Source: Trichobilharzia regenti
Lineage: Eukaryota > Platyhelminthes > Trematoda > Strigeidida > Schistosomatidae
Direction: 5' to 3'
Assembly (NCBI GenBank): GCA_944472135.2
Contig: OX235263.1
Coordinates: 27,767,379 to 27,831,378, forward strand
Length of the DNA stretch: 64,000 nucleotides
The notes below the pieces were generated by a model. That model was not told the DNA's origin. It searched no databases and saw nothing but the letters and a program-made list of their open reading frames with translations. The translations under genes were made by a program, and so were the position numbers. Each line of letters starts with the position of its first letter. Position 1 is the stretch's first letter. This document shows, piece after piece, positions 9,357-20,367 of this stretch.

Positions 9357-11723
9357 GATTAGTGTAATTTAATTGCCAGTGGTTTTATTGCTGTTCGTCA
9401 TTTATCAACGGAAGTACTCCTCAACAGTCCAATTTACTAATACGCTCACATATCATTTCTGAGATATGAATATTAGCATCCCGATGGAGGCACCCAGCGT
9501 TCTGTGTTTGCTGTCATTGCATTTTCGAACTTCATGAAATCTGTTCAAAGTTACTTTCTCCAAATCAGGAATCTCTGCTCAACTCACATTCAGCTCTAAC
9601 CAAACTGATGTTTAAATTACCGACCAACAATTTGTGATGTTGCTGACGAACGGTGCTATTCATGAACCTAATCCTCACAAACATTTCTCAGATCATCTCA
9701 CTCGACTGACAGTTCATTCTACAACGAAATTGATATGATGCCATCTTCACTTTCATAGTGTGATGAATAAAAGCAACGATCAACTACACAGGGTTTCGTT
9801 GAAATGCTTCGTTCAGAAATCACTACTAGACAAGAGATAAAGAGAAGGGCGTATTCAGTGAAAAACGGATTGTGATTGTCTGATTCTAAACGATGTGTTT
9901 TGGAACCACAGGGCGTTATTAATAATAAGACGCCAGCAATTCCACTTATAATGATATAAACTACCATGCACACAGCGTAGTGTTTTAGTGACGGTGTAGG
10001 AGTAGTACTGACTTAAGGTGGAACTCAATAATGAACACTCTTACAAAAAAGTCACTGTTTTATGCCATTGGCTGAACTCTACCTAACGTGTAAGCATCGA
10101 CGAACGAAATCAGAGTAAAAAGACTTGATATGATAAGTGTGTCTGAACAGAGTTATATTTTATGCAAATGAGATACAAAACTTGATAAATAAGGAGTTTA
10201 TACAACTTATCTGGTGGCTTGATTGGCGGTAGGCTCGGAGAGTGCACTTAATGAAAGTACAACAGGAGAGTGAACCAGATGTGTCCAGCAGGGTTAAAAC
10301 TCAAAAGATGCAGAAGTGCCAAAAAGATGGGTGAGCGAGTTTAAACAAAGTTTCAAGGATTCAATGTACACTACAACGGTGTGCGTAAGAGAGTACAAAG
10401 TCTCCTCTATCCTCTTGGTGGTCAGTCTAACGTCCACTGGAAAAAAAACGAGTCAATCAACCTGAGCAAGACAGCTGAACCTCGTGAAATAACAGTGTCT
10501 CCACAGGCTGCTCACTGTTTAAAATTATTCAGTATTTATCTCCCGAACATTAAAAATTCGATATTCAGCAGTGTTAATCTTTTCATGAAGTTTATTATCA
10601 AGCTGCACTCTCGAATATATTCATCATTTTAAGAAAACGTATTCCATAATGAAAGTCAACCAGTAGGTTTTCAACAATAGTATCACTGCTACTACTGCTA
10701 ATAGTAGCAACGATGATGTGTATTGTGATGGTAATCACAGGCAAGTGTGAGGCGATAAATCATCTATTCGATATATAAGGTAATTCATGGATTTTCTGAA
10801 TCCTGGCAGGTGGTTTAAAGTTGTATGGATAAGATGCCAAATACAACACAACATAACAAGGTGGTAGGAATGGTTAGAAAGAGTGACATTGCACATGATA
10901 TAATGAGTTAAACGAATAAAGTCGACAGATGAGACACTTATCTGAGTTGTTTGAGTGCCAGAAGTTGATGAAGTGTTCTTGAATAGTATTTCATACACCC
11001 TCGCTTATTAACTGTTAGGCCATGCTTTACTGTGCTGAATTGTTCGAGTCGAAAGGACTACCTGTGTATGGCTAAGTAACTTGCTATGCCAGCGTGGATG
11101 AAACGACGATTACAGTCAGTGGATCTTAAAACGAATACTATCAACCTCACAAACATCCCCATGGTCAATACACACTCTGAATTATTTTATATTATGAACA
11201 ATATGTTTTATCGCATTATCATCAAATGTGATTATCAAAGCAGTTCACAGCATTAGTACCTATATTTGAAGTTGCAGCAGTGATAGTGTTGTCCAAATCT
11301 ACTGTTCCCAATGGAGCATAAGGCTTCAAGCGAGAGACAGAACGCGTACTAATTACGAAGTTCGCTGGAACGTCTGAATAAGTGCATATACTAAAAATAG
11401 ATCCTGCAGAAGGGAGTTTCCGAACAGTTTTTCCAATGCAAAAAATTAATGAATTTTATATTCAGTTATCCACGATCATCAACTTTAGTCGCACATGATT
11501 CTTAAAGTGTGTTCACACTGTTTACAGTTTGTAGACTAATACTGCGTCTGTGGTCGAATTTGATCATATTTCACGCAGTTTCTTCGTACATCTAGTCCTC
11601 ACTCGGCGTACATTTGGTGTAAAATTGTTCCATATCCCTGATGACAGTTCATGTGTTTTATCATAGCCAATCGAAATATTGTACCTTTCGTTTAGGTCAG
11701 ACAATTAATAGAATGAACAAACC
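9357..11723. other. Intergenic; nothing recognised
   Basis: Only short ORFs. One on the minus strand (9719-9973) begins with a hydrophobic stretch and another on the plus strand (10381-10632) has no recognisable feature. Neither has supporting splice signals that I could trust. Confidence 0.45.
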
Positions 11724-11811
11724 CCTGAAAATGATAAAATGCAATGGTCGCCTGTTAACGCAAGCTATCGAGAGTTTTCTTGATAAAAGTTTGACATTCA
11801 GATCTAGAAAT
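11724..11811 (+). repeat. Dispersed repeat piece related to 1205-1292
   Basis: Shares the core around AATGGTCGCCTGTTAACG and flanks with the single-copy part of the 1,833-bp tandem unit. It lies about 550 bases from the inverted partial copy of the same unit, so pieces of one element may be scattered here. Confidence 0.6.
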
Positions 11812-12034
11812 TGATATAAACACAACTTTTACATGTGTGTAAATATTACGTGTTTCCTCTGGATATGTATTTCTGGTGTTTGTTTATCTTATGATTGCTT
11901 AGTGTTGTTCAGTCAAATTAACTGATCATCTTGGCTATAAACATTTTTTAAGAACATCTCATAATTTCCCGTATGATTATAGCTGTTACTGTTCACCACG
12001 CATACACATATCGTAGCTTCCACTATCCAATACT

Positions 12035-12180
12035 GAAATATTTTTTTTTCATTATTTGTGTTTGTCTTCCTTTTTACTTGGTATTTTTATTTGCATTTTT
12101 TTGTTATTTCTGTGTTTCTTTTTTTTGGTTTTTTGTGTTTTTTTATATATTTTATTTTTTTTATAATACTCCTTTTAAAT
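12035..12180. other. Strand-asymmetric T-rich tract
   Basis: About 145 bases of long T runs with occasional G and C on the plus strand, like the tract at 3040-3480. Both lie near copies of the 1,833-bp unit. The ORF through it is Phe-rich low complexity and not credible. Confidence 0.65.
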
Positions 12181-12356
12181 GTACGATGAAATTAGATGCA
12201 ATATTGTAGATATGTGCTGAAAATTCCACACTGTACCACAAGTACTGTTTCTGGAATAAAGCGAAATTGTTATTGTTATTGTCTCTGGTTTATTTGAATG
12301 GGATGTCCTCTTTATTATTTATGCCTGTGTTATGCTATCTCCTGTTTAACTCTTTT

Positions 12357-12650
12357 ATTTCATGCTCCATTCAAAGGGTCCTCGGATTCGTACAGTTTGG
12401 CTCAATTCGATGTGGCTATACAGAAAGCTTGTGTAAAGCATTTTGAGCCAGTCGGAATAATGCACAGCATGAGATACCTGTTTCAGTTCTCTTCTTGCAC
12501 AGCCGACAGTCACCATCTCGACGGAAGTGTAGACGGAGACTGAGTGCTTGTCACTGATTTTCACATATTCCCGACAACAACGTCAACGCGTCTCCTTCCA
12601 CGTGGTCATTTTCATCGAAATACAATTGTCGCAGATGGCGGATATTCACC
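12357..12650 (-). repeat. Inverted partial copy of the 1,833-bp unit
   Basis: Reverse complement of about 86-377 (and 1919-2210). It is almost identical from the small ORF to the middle and more diverged near 12357-12383. Similarity ends abruptly at 12650, where the upstream sequence (minus strand) differs from both tandem copies. Confidence 0.85.
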
Positions 12651-12751
12651 CTCTGGTTTGAGGCTTCTGTAGCCGGAAAAGCGATATCCTCCTGTAATGT
12701 GTTCCTAATGGGACAAAGTCCGACAATATCGTCCCAGAAATGCGAACGCAC
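12551..12751 (-). CDS. Extended version of the small conserved ORF, 66 codons
   Basis: The C-terminal 31 residues match the ORF at 83-181, ending SGICENQ; the 35 N-terminal residues are unique to this locus and continue in frame. The junction is exactly where the repeat similarity ends. No family is recognised. It may be an element-derived exon joined to local sequence or chance readthrough. Confidence 0.2.
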   Translation of the reverse strand: MRSHFWDDIVGLCPIRNTLQEDIAFPATEASNQRVNIRHLRQLYFDENDHVEGDALTLLSGICENQ

Positions 12752-13134
12752 GAGTGACCTTCATCTGGTTAGTCATAAAAATGAGAAATGTTTGCTCAAA
12801 AATGATGTCTATTGACAAGAAAATTCTTGAAAACGCATTAAATAGGTTATCTTTCCCTGACATGGCTTAAAAATACGCCGTGGTTGTAACGAGGAGTATC
12901 AGTTGCGAAGTTAGACTAGTATCTATACATATATTCACCAAATTAACTACACATAAACTGTTATTGTGAATCGTTTATATCCCTCATCCTGCTTGCAGTC
13001 TTTCAAAAGAGCCCACGTTTGTATTATTGTGGTTTTCGGTAGGAGGATAGACGACTTCTTTCCAGGAAAACGCGGATAATAAAAAAATTAAACTTAATGA
13101 CATCAACTAGAAATGTTTCTCTACACGTAACCAT

Positions 13135-13240
13135 AAGCTTAATCCTGACCCTAATCATGACACCTATTCAAACCGTAATTCTAACCCTGAGGATAATCAT
13201 AACCCTGATTCTTACCCTCACCCCTATACTTATTATTATT
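13135..13240 (-). repeat. Degenerate telomere-like (CCCTAA-related) stretch
   Basis: About 100 bases with repeated near-matches to the telomeric unit, such as GACCCTAAT, TAACCCTGA (twice), TTACCCTCA and CCCCTA, spaced irregularly and mixed with other bases. It is too degenerate to be an active telomere repeat. It lies just left of LTR copy A. Confidence 0.35.
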
Positions 13241-13270
13241 GTTCCCTTGAGTTCCTAGTAGAGCATACGG

Positions 13271-13935
13271 TGTCAATTTAATTGAAGAATGAACGATGAA
13301 TTCATGGTTGTTTGCTCAAACACAAGTCCTCCATATTTTTCGCGGGAGTCATCGATACTGCAATCATCGTCTCATCGTTCGCTGTTCGGTGGAAGATGGA
13401 AAACTATCAGAAGTATTATCGTGATTTATTGTTATGACATTTATTCTTACACCTTGTGTATTATAACCTTATTGTTGGTTATGTAGCGGTTAACAATCCC
13501 CCAAAATTATTGACCACAGCAATCACTCATCACTGGATGCTGACCACCACTGTTTAAGTCGACTTGTTTAGCTGAAGGCTTTCGGTCAAGCATCCCTGCC
13601 ATTTGGTATCCCGTCGTGTCACATGCACGATCACTAGCCAGCTAAGCGTTCGTCTGACGGCTTGTTTTGGTCCCGAAATATATCACGTAGTTTGGACGAC
13701 CAAATACTGGCTTTCGCTTTGCTTTTGGTGCGCGAGAATTAATAAGGTAGAAGTTGCTGTACAAGAGATTACGTCAACCTCTAAAGTTACATATTGGCGT
13801 AAGAATAGAGGATTCTTGAGTCGCCAATCTGTGTTCTGGTTTTTCGTGTTGGTTATTAGACATTGTTTCTGAAAGTCTTCCAGGGACAGCGTGAGGTCCA
13901 GCGTATTAAGACCTGGAAATTGACAGTCTCTGAAA
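13271..13935 (+). repeat. 5' LTR of Gag/membrane element copy A, interrupted
   Basis: Starts TGTCAAT and matches the family LTR (see 25066-25423 and 59424-59786), closest to the copy C version. It is split by an unrelated insertion at about 13486-13789. The right end is estimated from where similarity to the other LTRs fades. Confidence 0.7.
13486..13789. other. About 300-bp insertion inside LTR copy A
   Basis: Similarity to the family LTR stops near GTTATGTA and resumes near TTGGCGTAAGAA. The inserted sequence is unlike anything else in the window. TATGTA near one edge and TACATA near the other hint at short terminal inverted repeats, but no clear target duplication was found. Identity unknown. 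Confidence 0.5.
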
Positions 13936-14023
13936 CTTTCTGTTCGTATTTCCTCGTGTCTGCCTGCCTTCTTTGGACAAGTGTTATCTGGGACATTTCT
14001 GGATTGTTTGGTCAAGTTCAGTG

Positions 14024-14161
14024 ATGCCTGGGTCAAAGAAGAGACAAAGCGTCTTAGAAGCAGGCAGGAAAGTAAGTAATGCTGAGTTGCTTGTTAATTG
14101 TAATGATATGTATGATGCTCAGCATGATGAGTCTGTTGTTCATGATTCGCCGTTTAGGGAT
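14024..14161 (+). pseudogene. Gag-like gene of copy A, part 1
   Basis: Begins MPGSKKRQSVLEAGRKVSNA, matching the start of the intact copy F protein (25569). It runs about 46 codons and is cut at 14161 by the Gypsy element; the reading resumes after it at 18677 with part of Gag missing. Identification rests on alignment to copies F, E and C. Confidence 0.8.
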
Positions 14162-14460
14162 TGTAGTACCCCTTGTACCAACTGTAAACATGCTTTTTAA
14201 TCTTATTTGTACACTTGTATTATATGTGTACACAGGCCGATTTTATATGTACTTCGCAAACATTTGTCAGTTTACTGTTGAACATTATTTTGACACGATT
14301 CCGAAATATGACTACGGCTATAATATACATTCGTACTCTTCCCAAGTGCCTTTTGGTTCACGTTGTGGGCGTCGTGTAGCCACAACGTCTATGCACATTA
14401 ATAAACGTGAAAAAGTACTTGGAAATACGTGTATGCCGATTTAGCCAAATGACACACGCA
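14162..14460 (+). repeat. 5' LTR of the Gypsy element
   Basis: Starts TGTAGTACCCC and ends ACACGCA, about 299 bases. Its first ~125 bases match 18554-18676, the truncated 3' LTR, with a handful of differences. Confidence 0.8.
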
Positions 14461-14466
14461 AGAAAT

Positions 14467-14480
14467 TGGTGAGCCCGACG
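14467..14480 (+). promoter_or_regulatory. Primer-binding site, tRNA-Trp type
   Basis: TGGTGAGCCCGACG differs at one position from the complement of a tRNA-Trp 3' end (TGGTGACCCCGACG). Use of tRNA-Trp as primer is known for CsRn1-group Gypsy elements of trematodes. It lies six bases after the LTR. Confidence 0.7.
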
Positions 14481-14544
14481 ACAAGTTGTTCACCCCGACG
14501 CATCATTCCACTTGTTGGATTAACAAAACTCTAACATTATCGGA

Positions 14545-14546
<2 letters not shown>

Positions 14547-14575
<29 letters not shown>
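14547..14575. repeat. (TA)n microsatellite
   Basis: Twenty-nine bases of alternating TA within the truncated gag region of the Gypsy element. Confidence 0.95.
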
Positions 14576-14579
<4 letters not shown>

Positions 14580-14584
14580 TTCGC

Positions 14585-14889
14585 TTTCAGATAGGCAAGC
14601 ACTCGACCGTTTGTTAGACAATCTAGAGCTAGGTGGTAAAACCCTATCGCAACTCATGAGGCATATGCAATGCCTAGTAGCAGGAAGAGAAATTGATAAG
14701 CGTCTCTTTTCCAAATCTGGCTGCGACGGCTTCCTGCAAACAATCAGCAAGTTCTTGCTTTCGGAGACGACGACATTGACACAGAAAAGCTCGCCGAAAT
14801 CGCAGATAGCATGTACGAGAGGTCAACACCTTAATCTATTGCTTCCAGTAGCAGAATACCAGACACTCACGACAGGATACAGACTCTAG
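14585..14889 (+). pseudogene. C-terminal gag remnant of the Gypsy element
   Basis: Encodes LLDNLELGGKTLSQLMRHMQ and following residues, like the C-terminal part of Boudicca/CsRn1-type Gag. It shifts frame near 14730-14760. Most of the N-terminal Gag is absent: fewer than 110 bases lie between the primer site and this piece, part of them the TA microsatellite. Confidence 0.65.
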
Positions 14890-14909
14890 AACACAAAGTC
14901 GACATCTTA

Positions 14910-15683
14910 ATGAGTCACTTAGCAGTACTGACCACACGCACACAACCACGCCGTTCTAGAAGCTCGTCTCCTGAACGTCTTTTTCGGTCACCAAGTACGT
15001 CACAAAATCACGATAATATTTGCTGGTGCCGTTCACCTTGCAACTTTCAGGCTATACCAAAAGATGTATCGTCATGTATGAAAACTTCTACTGCAGGAAA
15101 TCTACGATCTAGCAGTCGTTTGTTTTACGTAACAGATAGAAATACCGGTACTACATTCTTAGTCGACACAGGAGCAGAGGTTAATGTTCTCCCTCCGTCT
15201 ACGCAGGAACTTCAACATCCTGACCCTGCAGTTACCCTCCAAGCCGTTAATAAGTCCAATATTGTTACATATGGAAGTAAACGAATGACTCTGGACTCTG
15301 GTCTGCAAAATACCTACACTTGGTCTTTCATCATTGCAGACGTTCCGTCCCCAATTCTCGGTATCGATTTTCAACAGCAACACAAACTGCCGGTTGATCC
15401 AATAAGCCCTAAGCTTATAGAATCGCTCAATAAAAAGTACATCGCTGGTACGATTAGCCGTACATCATCATTGAACTTGATGGTCACACGCGAACCAGCA
15501 TCTCGATATAATGACTTGGTATATCAGTTTCCTGACATTCTACAAACCTCTTTCCGAGCAGAAGAACCAAAGCATCACGTGGTTCATCACATTAACACCA
15601 ATGGACCACCAGTTTTGCACGTCCCTGATGCCTCGACCCACATCGACATAAAATCGCAAAAACAGAGTCCGATAAAATGTTAG
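14910..15683 (+). pseudogene. Gypsy pol: aspartic protease region
   Basis: A 257-codon open stretch. The protease signature DTGAEVNVLP is at about residues 86-95, with the catalytic Asp present, and PILGIDF, the usual second protease motif, is downstream. The end leads into the reverse transcriptase linker. In retrotransposons this enzyme matures the polyprotein. The frame breaks before the reverse transcriptase. Confidence 0.8.
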
Positions 15684-16352
15684 ATCTCGGCATTATTCGA
15701 CCATCCAACAGCTCTTGGTCTTCATCGCCGCACATGGTACCCAAAGTCTTCTGGTGAGAAACGGGCGTGTGGGGATTATCGAGCCTTAAACAAGCAAACG
15801 GTACTTGATCGATTCCCCATACCACACATTCACGATTTCGCCAGCAACTTGCCAGAGGTTAGACGTTTCTCCAAAATCGATCTTGTCAGAGCGTACCATC
15901 GTATTCACATACACCCGGATGACATTTCAAGAACTGCTGTCACCACGCCATTCGGCTTATACGAATTCGTACGCATGCCCTTCGGGCTGACGAACGCCGC
16001 CCAGACATTTCAACGTCTCATCGACCAAGCACTCCACGGTCTGCCTTTCATCTACGCATGCATTGACGACTTACTAATTGCAAGTGCAGACGAAACCGAG
16101 CATGTGAAACATGTGAAGACGGTGTTTGAAAGAATTCACAAATACGGCATGACTGTCAATTTAGATAAATGCGAATTTAGTAGGAAATCACTGAAATCCC
16201 TCGGTCACTTGATTGACAACCATGGAATCAAACCTGTTCCTGATGATGTACGAGTGATCAAAGACTATCCATTACCAGATTATTTCAACAAAAATACGGC
16301 GATCTTTGGGTCTCGTCAGTTTTTACTGGCACTTTATCCCGAACTGTGCTAG
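15684..16352 (+). pseudogene. Gypsy pol: reverse transcriptase
   Basis: The N-terminal fingers (GIIRPSNSSWSSSPHMVPK) are in one frame to about 15750; then a frameshift leads to the main part (15849-16352) with motif A FSKIDLVRAYHRI, PFGLYEFVRMPFGLTNAAQT, and motif C CIDDLL in place of the usual YIDD. A further frameshift near 16300 precedes RNase H. The acidic residues survive but the frames do not, so it is inactive. Confidence 0.85.
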
Positions 16353-16860
16353 AGTTTCGCAACCGTTAACGGACCGCTTACGTAGACATAGTCGTTCATT
16401 CCATTCGCTCACAGAAGCTGTTAAACAATCGTTAAATGACAAAACACTCTTAGTCAGACGCCAAAGTGATCCCCCTCTGTCTCTCATGACAGACGCTTCA
16501 GATGTTGCCATGGGGGCAGTTTTACAACAGCAGGTATGTGGCGAATGGCAACCCCTGGCATTCTTTTCGAAACGACTGAATCCTACCCAATGTCGATATA
16601 GCACCTTTGGTAGAGCATTATAAGCTGTTTACTTAGCAATCAAGCACTTTCAACATATGCTGGAAGTTACACCTTCTACTGCCTTAACAGACCACAAAGC
16701 TCCAACGAAAGCCTTACCAGCAAATTGGGATAACTACTCTCCGCGTGAACTACGACATCTCCAGTTTATATCCCAGTTCACCTACAATCTGCGACATGTA
16801 AAGGGTAAAAACAATGAAGTGGTAGATTCGTTATCACGTATGCGCATCGACTACGAACAT
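16353..16860 (+). pseudogene. Gypsy pol: RNase H
   Basis: Contains MTDASDVAMGAVLQQ (catalytic Asp), FFSKRLNPTQCRYSTF, an in-frame stop at 16621-16623, then TDHKAP and YNLRHVKGKNNEVVDSLSR, the standard end of Gypsy RNase H. It follows the reverse transcriptase after a frame change. Confidence 0.8.
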
Positions 16861-17009
16861 CTCTCAAACTTACAACGAGATGACGCCGACCTCAAAAAGA
16901 TCATGTCTTCTAAAACAACATCTCTAAGCCTCGAAACAATTCCTTTCGGCACGATAAAAGTTATCTGTGACACGTCTACGGGTAAATTTCCAACCTTCGT
17001 TCCAACAGA

Positions 17010-18139
17010 TATGAGACATACAGTATTCGAGAAGTTACATAACTTGTAGCATCCTGGTGTGAGCGCTACTGTAAAACTACTAAGACAAAGATTTGCATGG
17101 CCGAACATTAACAACGATGTTGAGAAGTGGACACGAAATCGCCTGTCCTGTCAAAGAGTCAAAATCAGACCAATGCACCACTTGGTCGCTTTCCTAACCT
17201 CGACTCTATATTTAACCATATACATGTAGACATAGTTGGTCTACTGCCTCCTTCCAAAGTTTTCAACTATATTCTAACTTGCATTGACAGATTTACTCTT
17301 TGGTCAGTAGCAGTTCCATTAATCAACATCTCGGCTGAAACGGTAGCTTAAGCTGCGGTCGAAAACTAGAAAGCTAACTTTGGTATCCCATCCATTATCA
17401 CCACAGTCAGAGGTGCTCAGTTTGTAAGCCGACCTTTTAACCAGCTAATTGAATTACTGGGCATTAAACGACTACAAACGACTGCGTATCATCCTAGTTT
17501 GAACGGTATGGCTGAAAGACTTCATCGACGACTCAAAGCTGCTCTCGCTGTTTCTTTGACTCAAAACGACTGGTTAACCAAGCTTCCACTGGTACTACTT
17601 GGTATACGAGCTGCTATAAAGAAAGATATTGTCTGCTGCGTTTTAGAACTAGTCTATGGAACAAGATTACGATTACCAGGAGAATTTTCACCCCGGGTCA
17701 CCAAGTTCCACACGATATGACTGGTTACGTGCACCAGCTAAAACAGCACATGAACGAGCTCAAGATATCACTTCCACGCCAGCAGGAACGAGCGTCATAC
17801 ATCCCGTCACAACTGACAGATTGCACTCACGTCTTCGTCAGAAGAAGGGTTGCACAACGACCACTTCAACCCGATTACAATGGCTCATTCAAAGTTCTAA
17901 AGGGAAATAAAAAAGTTATCACGATAGAACGACTGAATAAGGCAGAAGCCATCAGTATCGGCAGAGTCAAACCAGCGTTCCTCAACGATTTTGGAGTCAA
18001 CGATAAGGAACAGCTGAACGACATGCCAATACCTACATCCATACAAGAATCAACGTCGACAGAGAAACCTGTGAAAACAACACGATCTGGTAGACAAGTC
18101 CATTGGCCTAGACGTTACGTGCAAGTCATCAAAATATAA
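17010..18139 (+). pseudogene. Gypsy pol: integrase
   Basis: The zinc-binding HHCC region begins near 17030 but is broken by a stop and frame changes. The core keeps HVDIVG (first Asp) and NGMAERLHRRLK (Glu), while the motif with the second Asp reads TTVRGAQF, so that catalytic Asp is Val. Two stops interrupt near 17349-17370. The C-terminal part (17717-18139) has THVFVRRR..PLQPDYNGSFKV, as in CsRn1-group elements. Clearly inactive. Confidence 0.8.
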
Positions 18140-18538
18140 CTTACTGCGAATTTTCTTTTTTATTATCTTTATCCGTAATTGTTATTTGACTACTCATTTA
18201 ACTGATTAATATTTTCATACATAAATCACGTCACTATTATTTTAGCATCGATATTTCCTGCACTATAAGATTCAATCACATCTCGCTTATTATTCGCGTA
18301 TTGTTTCCGCCTACCGACTACAGATCCTCAGCCGATTTTTTTCATTCCTTATATATTTTATCATTACTAGCAATCCTACTTTCCCTAGATTATCGCATTT
18401 ATTATCGATGCTGTTAACCGCTTTAAACTACTCATTTTTAGCTCAATAAATCGCCTTCTGTGTACTATCGCTGCTATGTATTACGCTGACTTATGTTATT
18501 TTCAAACACTTAAATGTATTTTTTATACTTCAGTATTA
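18140..18538 (+). other. 3' non-coding region of the Gypsy element
   Basis: AT-rich sequence between the end of pol and the polypurine tract, with no ORF. Confidence 0.6.
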
Positions 18539-18553
18539 TGGTGGGGGGAATTA
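18539..18553 (+). promoter_or_regulatory. Polypurine tract of the Gypsy element
   Basis: TGGTGGGGGGAATTA lies directly before the 3' LTR; it is the expected primer site for plus-strand DNA synthesis. Confidence 0.65.
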
Positions 18554-18676
18554 TGTGGTACCCCATATACCAACTGTAAACATGCTTTTTAATCTTATTT
18601 GTACACTTGTATTATATGTGTACACAGACCGATTTTATATGTACTTCGCAAACATTTGTCAATTTACTGTTGAACA
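18554..18676 (+). repeat. Truncated 3' LTR of the Gypsy element
   Basis: Starts TGTGGTACCCC and matches 14162-14286 until GTTGAACAT, where Gag sequence of copy A takes over. Confidence 0.8.
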
Positions 18677-19302
18677 TCAAAGATATACTGAGGCGATGCC
18701 TATCCCGCGTCAAAAGTTTGAAAGGCATTCGATGATTGTAAGGAACGTATTCGAGGCTGTTAAAGGTAATGGTAGTCAGTTACAAGATGACTTCCAGGCA
18801 CTCTCTGAGTTTTCCGATACTCTCATGACCTACAAGAATACGTTGATTTCAATGAATTTCAGGAGAGATCTGAACTCAAGTTCCTAGAGGTGATAGAGAG
18901 ACAATTACCTACTCGACTGCAAAGGAAGTGAGCGAAGATAAGCTCTCGTATAGGGGATGAAGGTACTCAGCCAAGGTTCGATGATTTTCTGAAACTGGTA
19001 AAAGCCGTGAGCAAGTTTGCCAGTATATTGCATCTCACCCCTAGAATAGAGAAGTCGGAGAGCAAAACACAGTCATTTATGACGAAAGGTTCTCAGAAAA
19101 GTGGATATCAAGAAAGCTTTATGGCGCCTAGTAATCCGTATAAACTTGGTGAGTGTGACAGCTTTCGTGAGACACTTTCATGTAAATTTTTACGTTTCTA
19201 TGAAAATATGAATTATTATATTATAATTATATCCACAACCGATAGGTTACAAGTTGCGAGACAAACACGGATGTGTTTTACAGGTTTGCGAGAAGTGCAT
19301 AC
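18677..19302 (+). pseudogene. Gag-like gene of copy A, part 2
   Basis: Matches residues from about 115 onward of the copy F protein: FEAVKGNGSQLQDDFQALSE and HLTPRIEK are recognisable. Frame changes occur near 18885 and 18990, a stop lies near 18930, and about 55-60 bases at 19170-19225 have no match in F. It ends where an unrelated segment begins at about 19303. Confidence 0.75.
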
Positions 19303-20367
19303 AGCTGCTGTTGTAAACACTCGGTGGAGGTAGAAGCCAACAAAATAATGCATTTAAAGCATATGTATACTCTCCATGATCACGGTGGCTGTCTGCGGAA
19401 TACGTCAAAATCCAAATCACTGCATACACAGCGCCAATAAACTTGGATATCTATAATATAACGAAAACATTTTGACGGCTGCATCTCAGATCACACTGAT
19501 TCATTCGGTGGTAATATCCAGATCGCAAAGAATAAAAAAATTCACCGCTTGCTTAATCCATAGTACTTCTTTGCATGTTTAACTGTATTCTAACTGCTGT
19601 GGTGAGCCTTATGCAGATTATGTTGCTTAAAACATCGTTTGCGGTGAACTAACTAACGTTTTAAAGTCATTTTTACACTTTTGTGAGTAGCCCACCATAT
19701 CGACCAAATGTAACGCAACACTCAGTTGTTACGCACATTTTCGACAAATTCAAACAATAATGGTGCCTAGGATTATATCAAATAAATTGTTTCAACTTAT
19801 GCAAAGTGTGTTTCACATCATTATTCCATTATCCTCCTTTGTATATATATCTTGTGTCAGTGAAAGGTTTTAAACATGCTTACTCCATGTGTACATCATT
19901 ACCATATTGATGATGCCCGTCAACTGTCATGTGCATTAAAAGACAGTATTTTATTATAAGATTCATTTTATTGTTATATTAGGAAATCGACTTCAAGCTT
20001 TATTTATTTTCCCAAGCATCTGTAATCCATCCGACGAATACTTGGGTGTTTTTGTTAATGTGAAGTCAATATCCCTATATCTCTTGATTTGGTCTATTGA
20101 ATCACTGGTTATCAGATTTTTCCCACAAACTAATGACAAAATGACAGCAACCGTAAATCATGTAATTTAAACAATATTTATGCATGCCTATACAATTGGT
20201 GTATCCTACATAGCTAGGAAAAAATACGTACCTTATAATATTATCTTTACTGACTATCCTAACTAATCATTTGTGTAATTTATCGAATTGATGATGCTTG
20301 TAAACTGGCGTCCCTCATGTACAAAATTAGGATATATATTATATATGAATCAGTTAGCAGGTTTATT
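19303..20367 (+). other. Insertion in copy A carrying a CR1 5'-leader-like segment
   Basis: About 1,065 bases with no counterpart in copy F, whose Gag continues directly. The part at about 19978-20340 resembles the leader of the CR1 element at 32036-32388 and, more closely, the reverse complement of 47640-47900. The remainder is unidentified. Confidence 0.6.

Larger units (their letters stand above)
14162..18676 (+). mobile_element. Ty3/Gypsy LTR retrotransposon, CsRn1/Boudicca-like, degenerate
   Basis: Order: 5' LTR (14162-14460), tRNA-Trp type primer site (14467-14480), gag remnant, protease, reverse transcriptase, RNase H, integrase, polypurine tract, truncated 3' LTR. All reading frames are broken. 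It sits inside the Gag gene of copy A. The 3' LTR stops after about 123 bases and about 190 bases of host Gag are missing at that edge, so a deletion removed the right junction and no target duplication remains. Class and clade are inferred from pol order and primer site. It cannot move by itself. Confidence 0.85.

Noticed and set aside
9719..9973. Second signal-peptide-like ORF on the minus strand
   Set aside because: The hydrophobic start is plausible, but there is no clear donor, TATA box or conservation; too weak to list as a gene.
10381..10632. Possible serine-protease fragment (QAAHCLK in an 83-codon ORF)
   Set aside because: Only the AAHC-like tetrapeptide matches; surrounding residues do not fit a trypsin fold.
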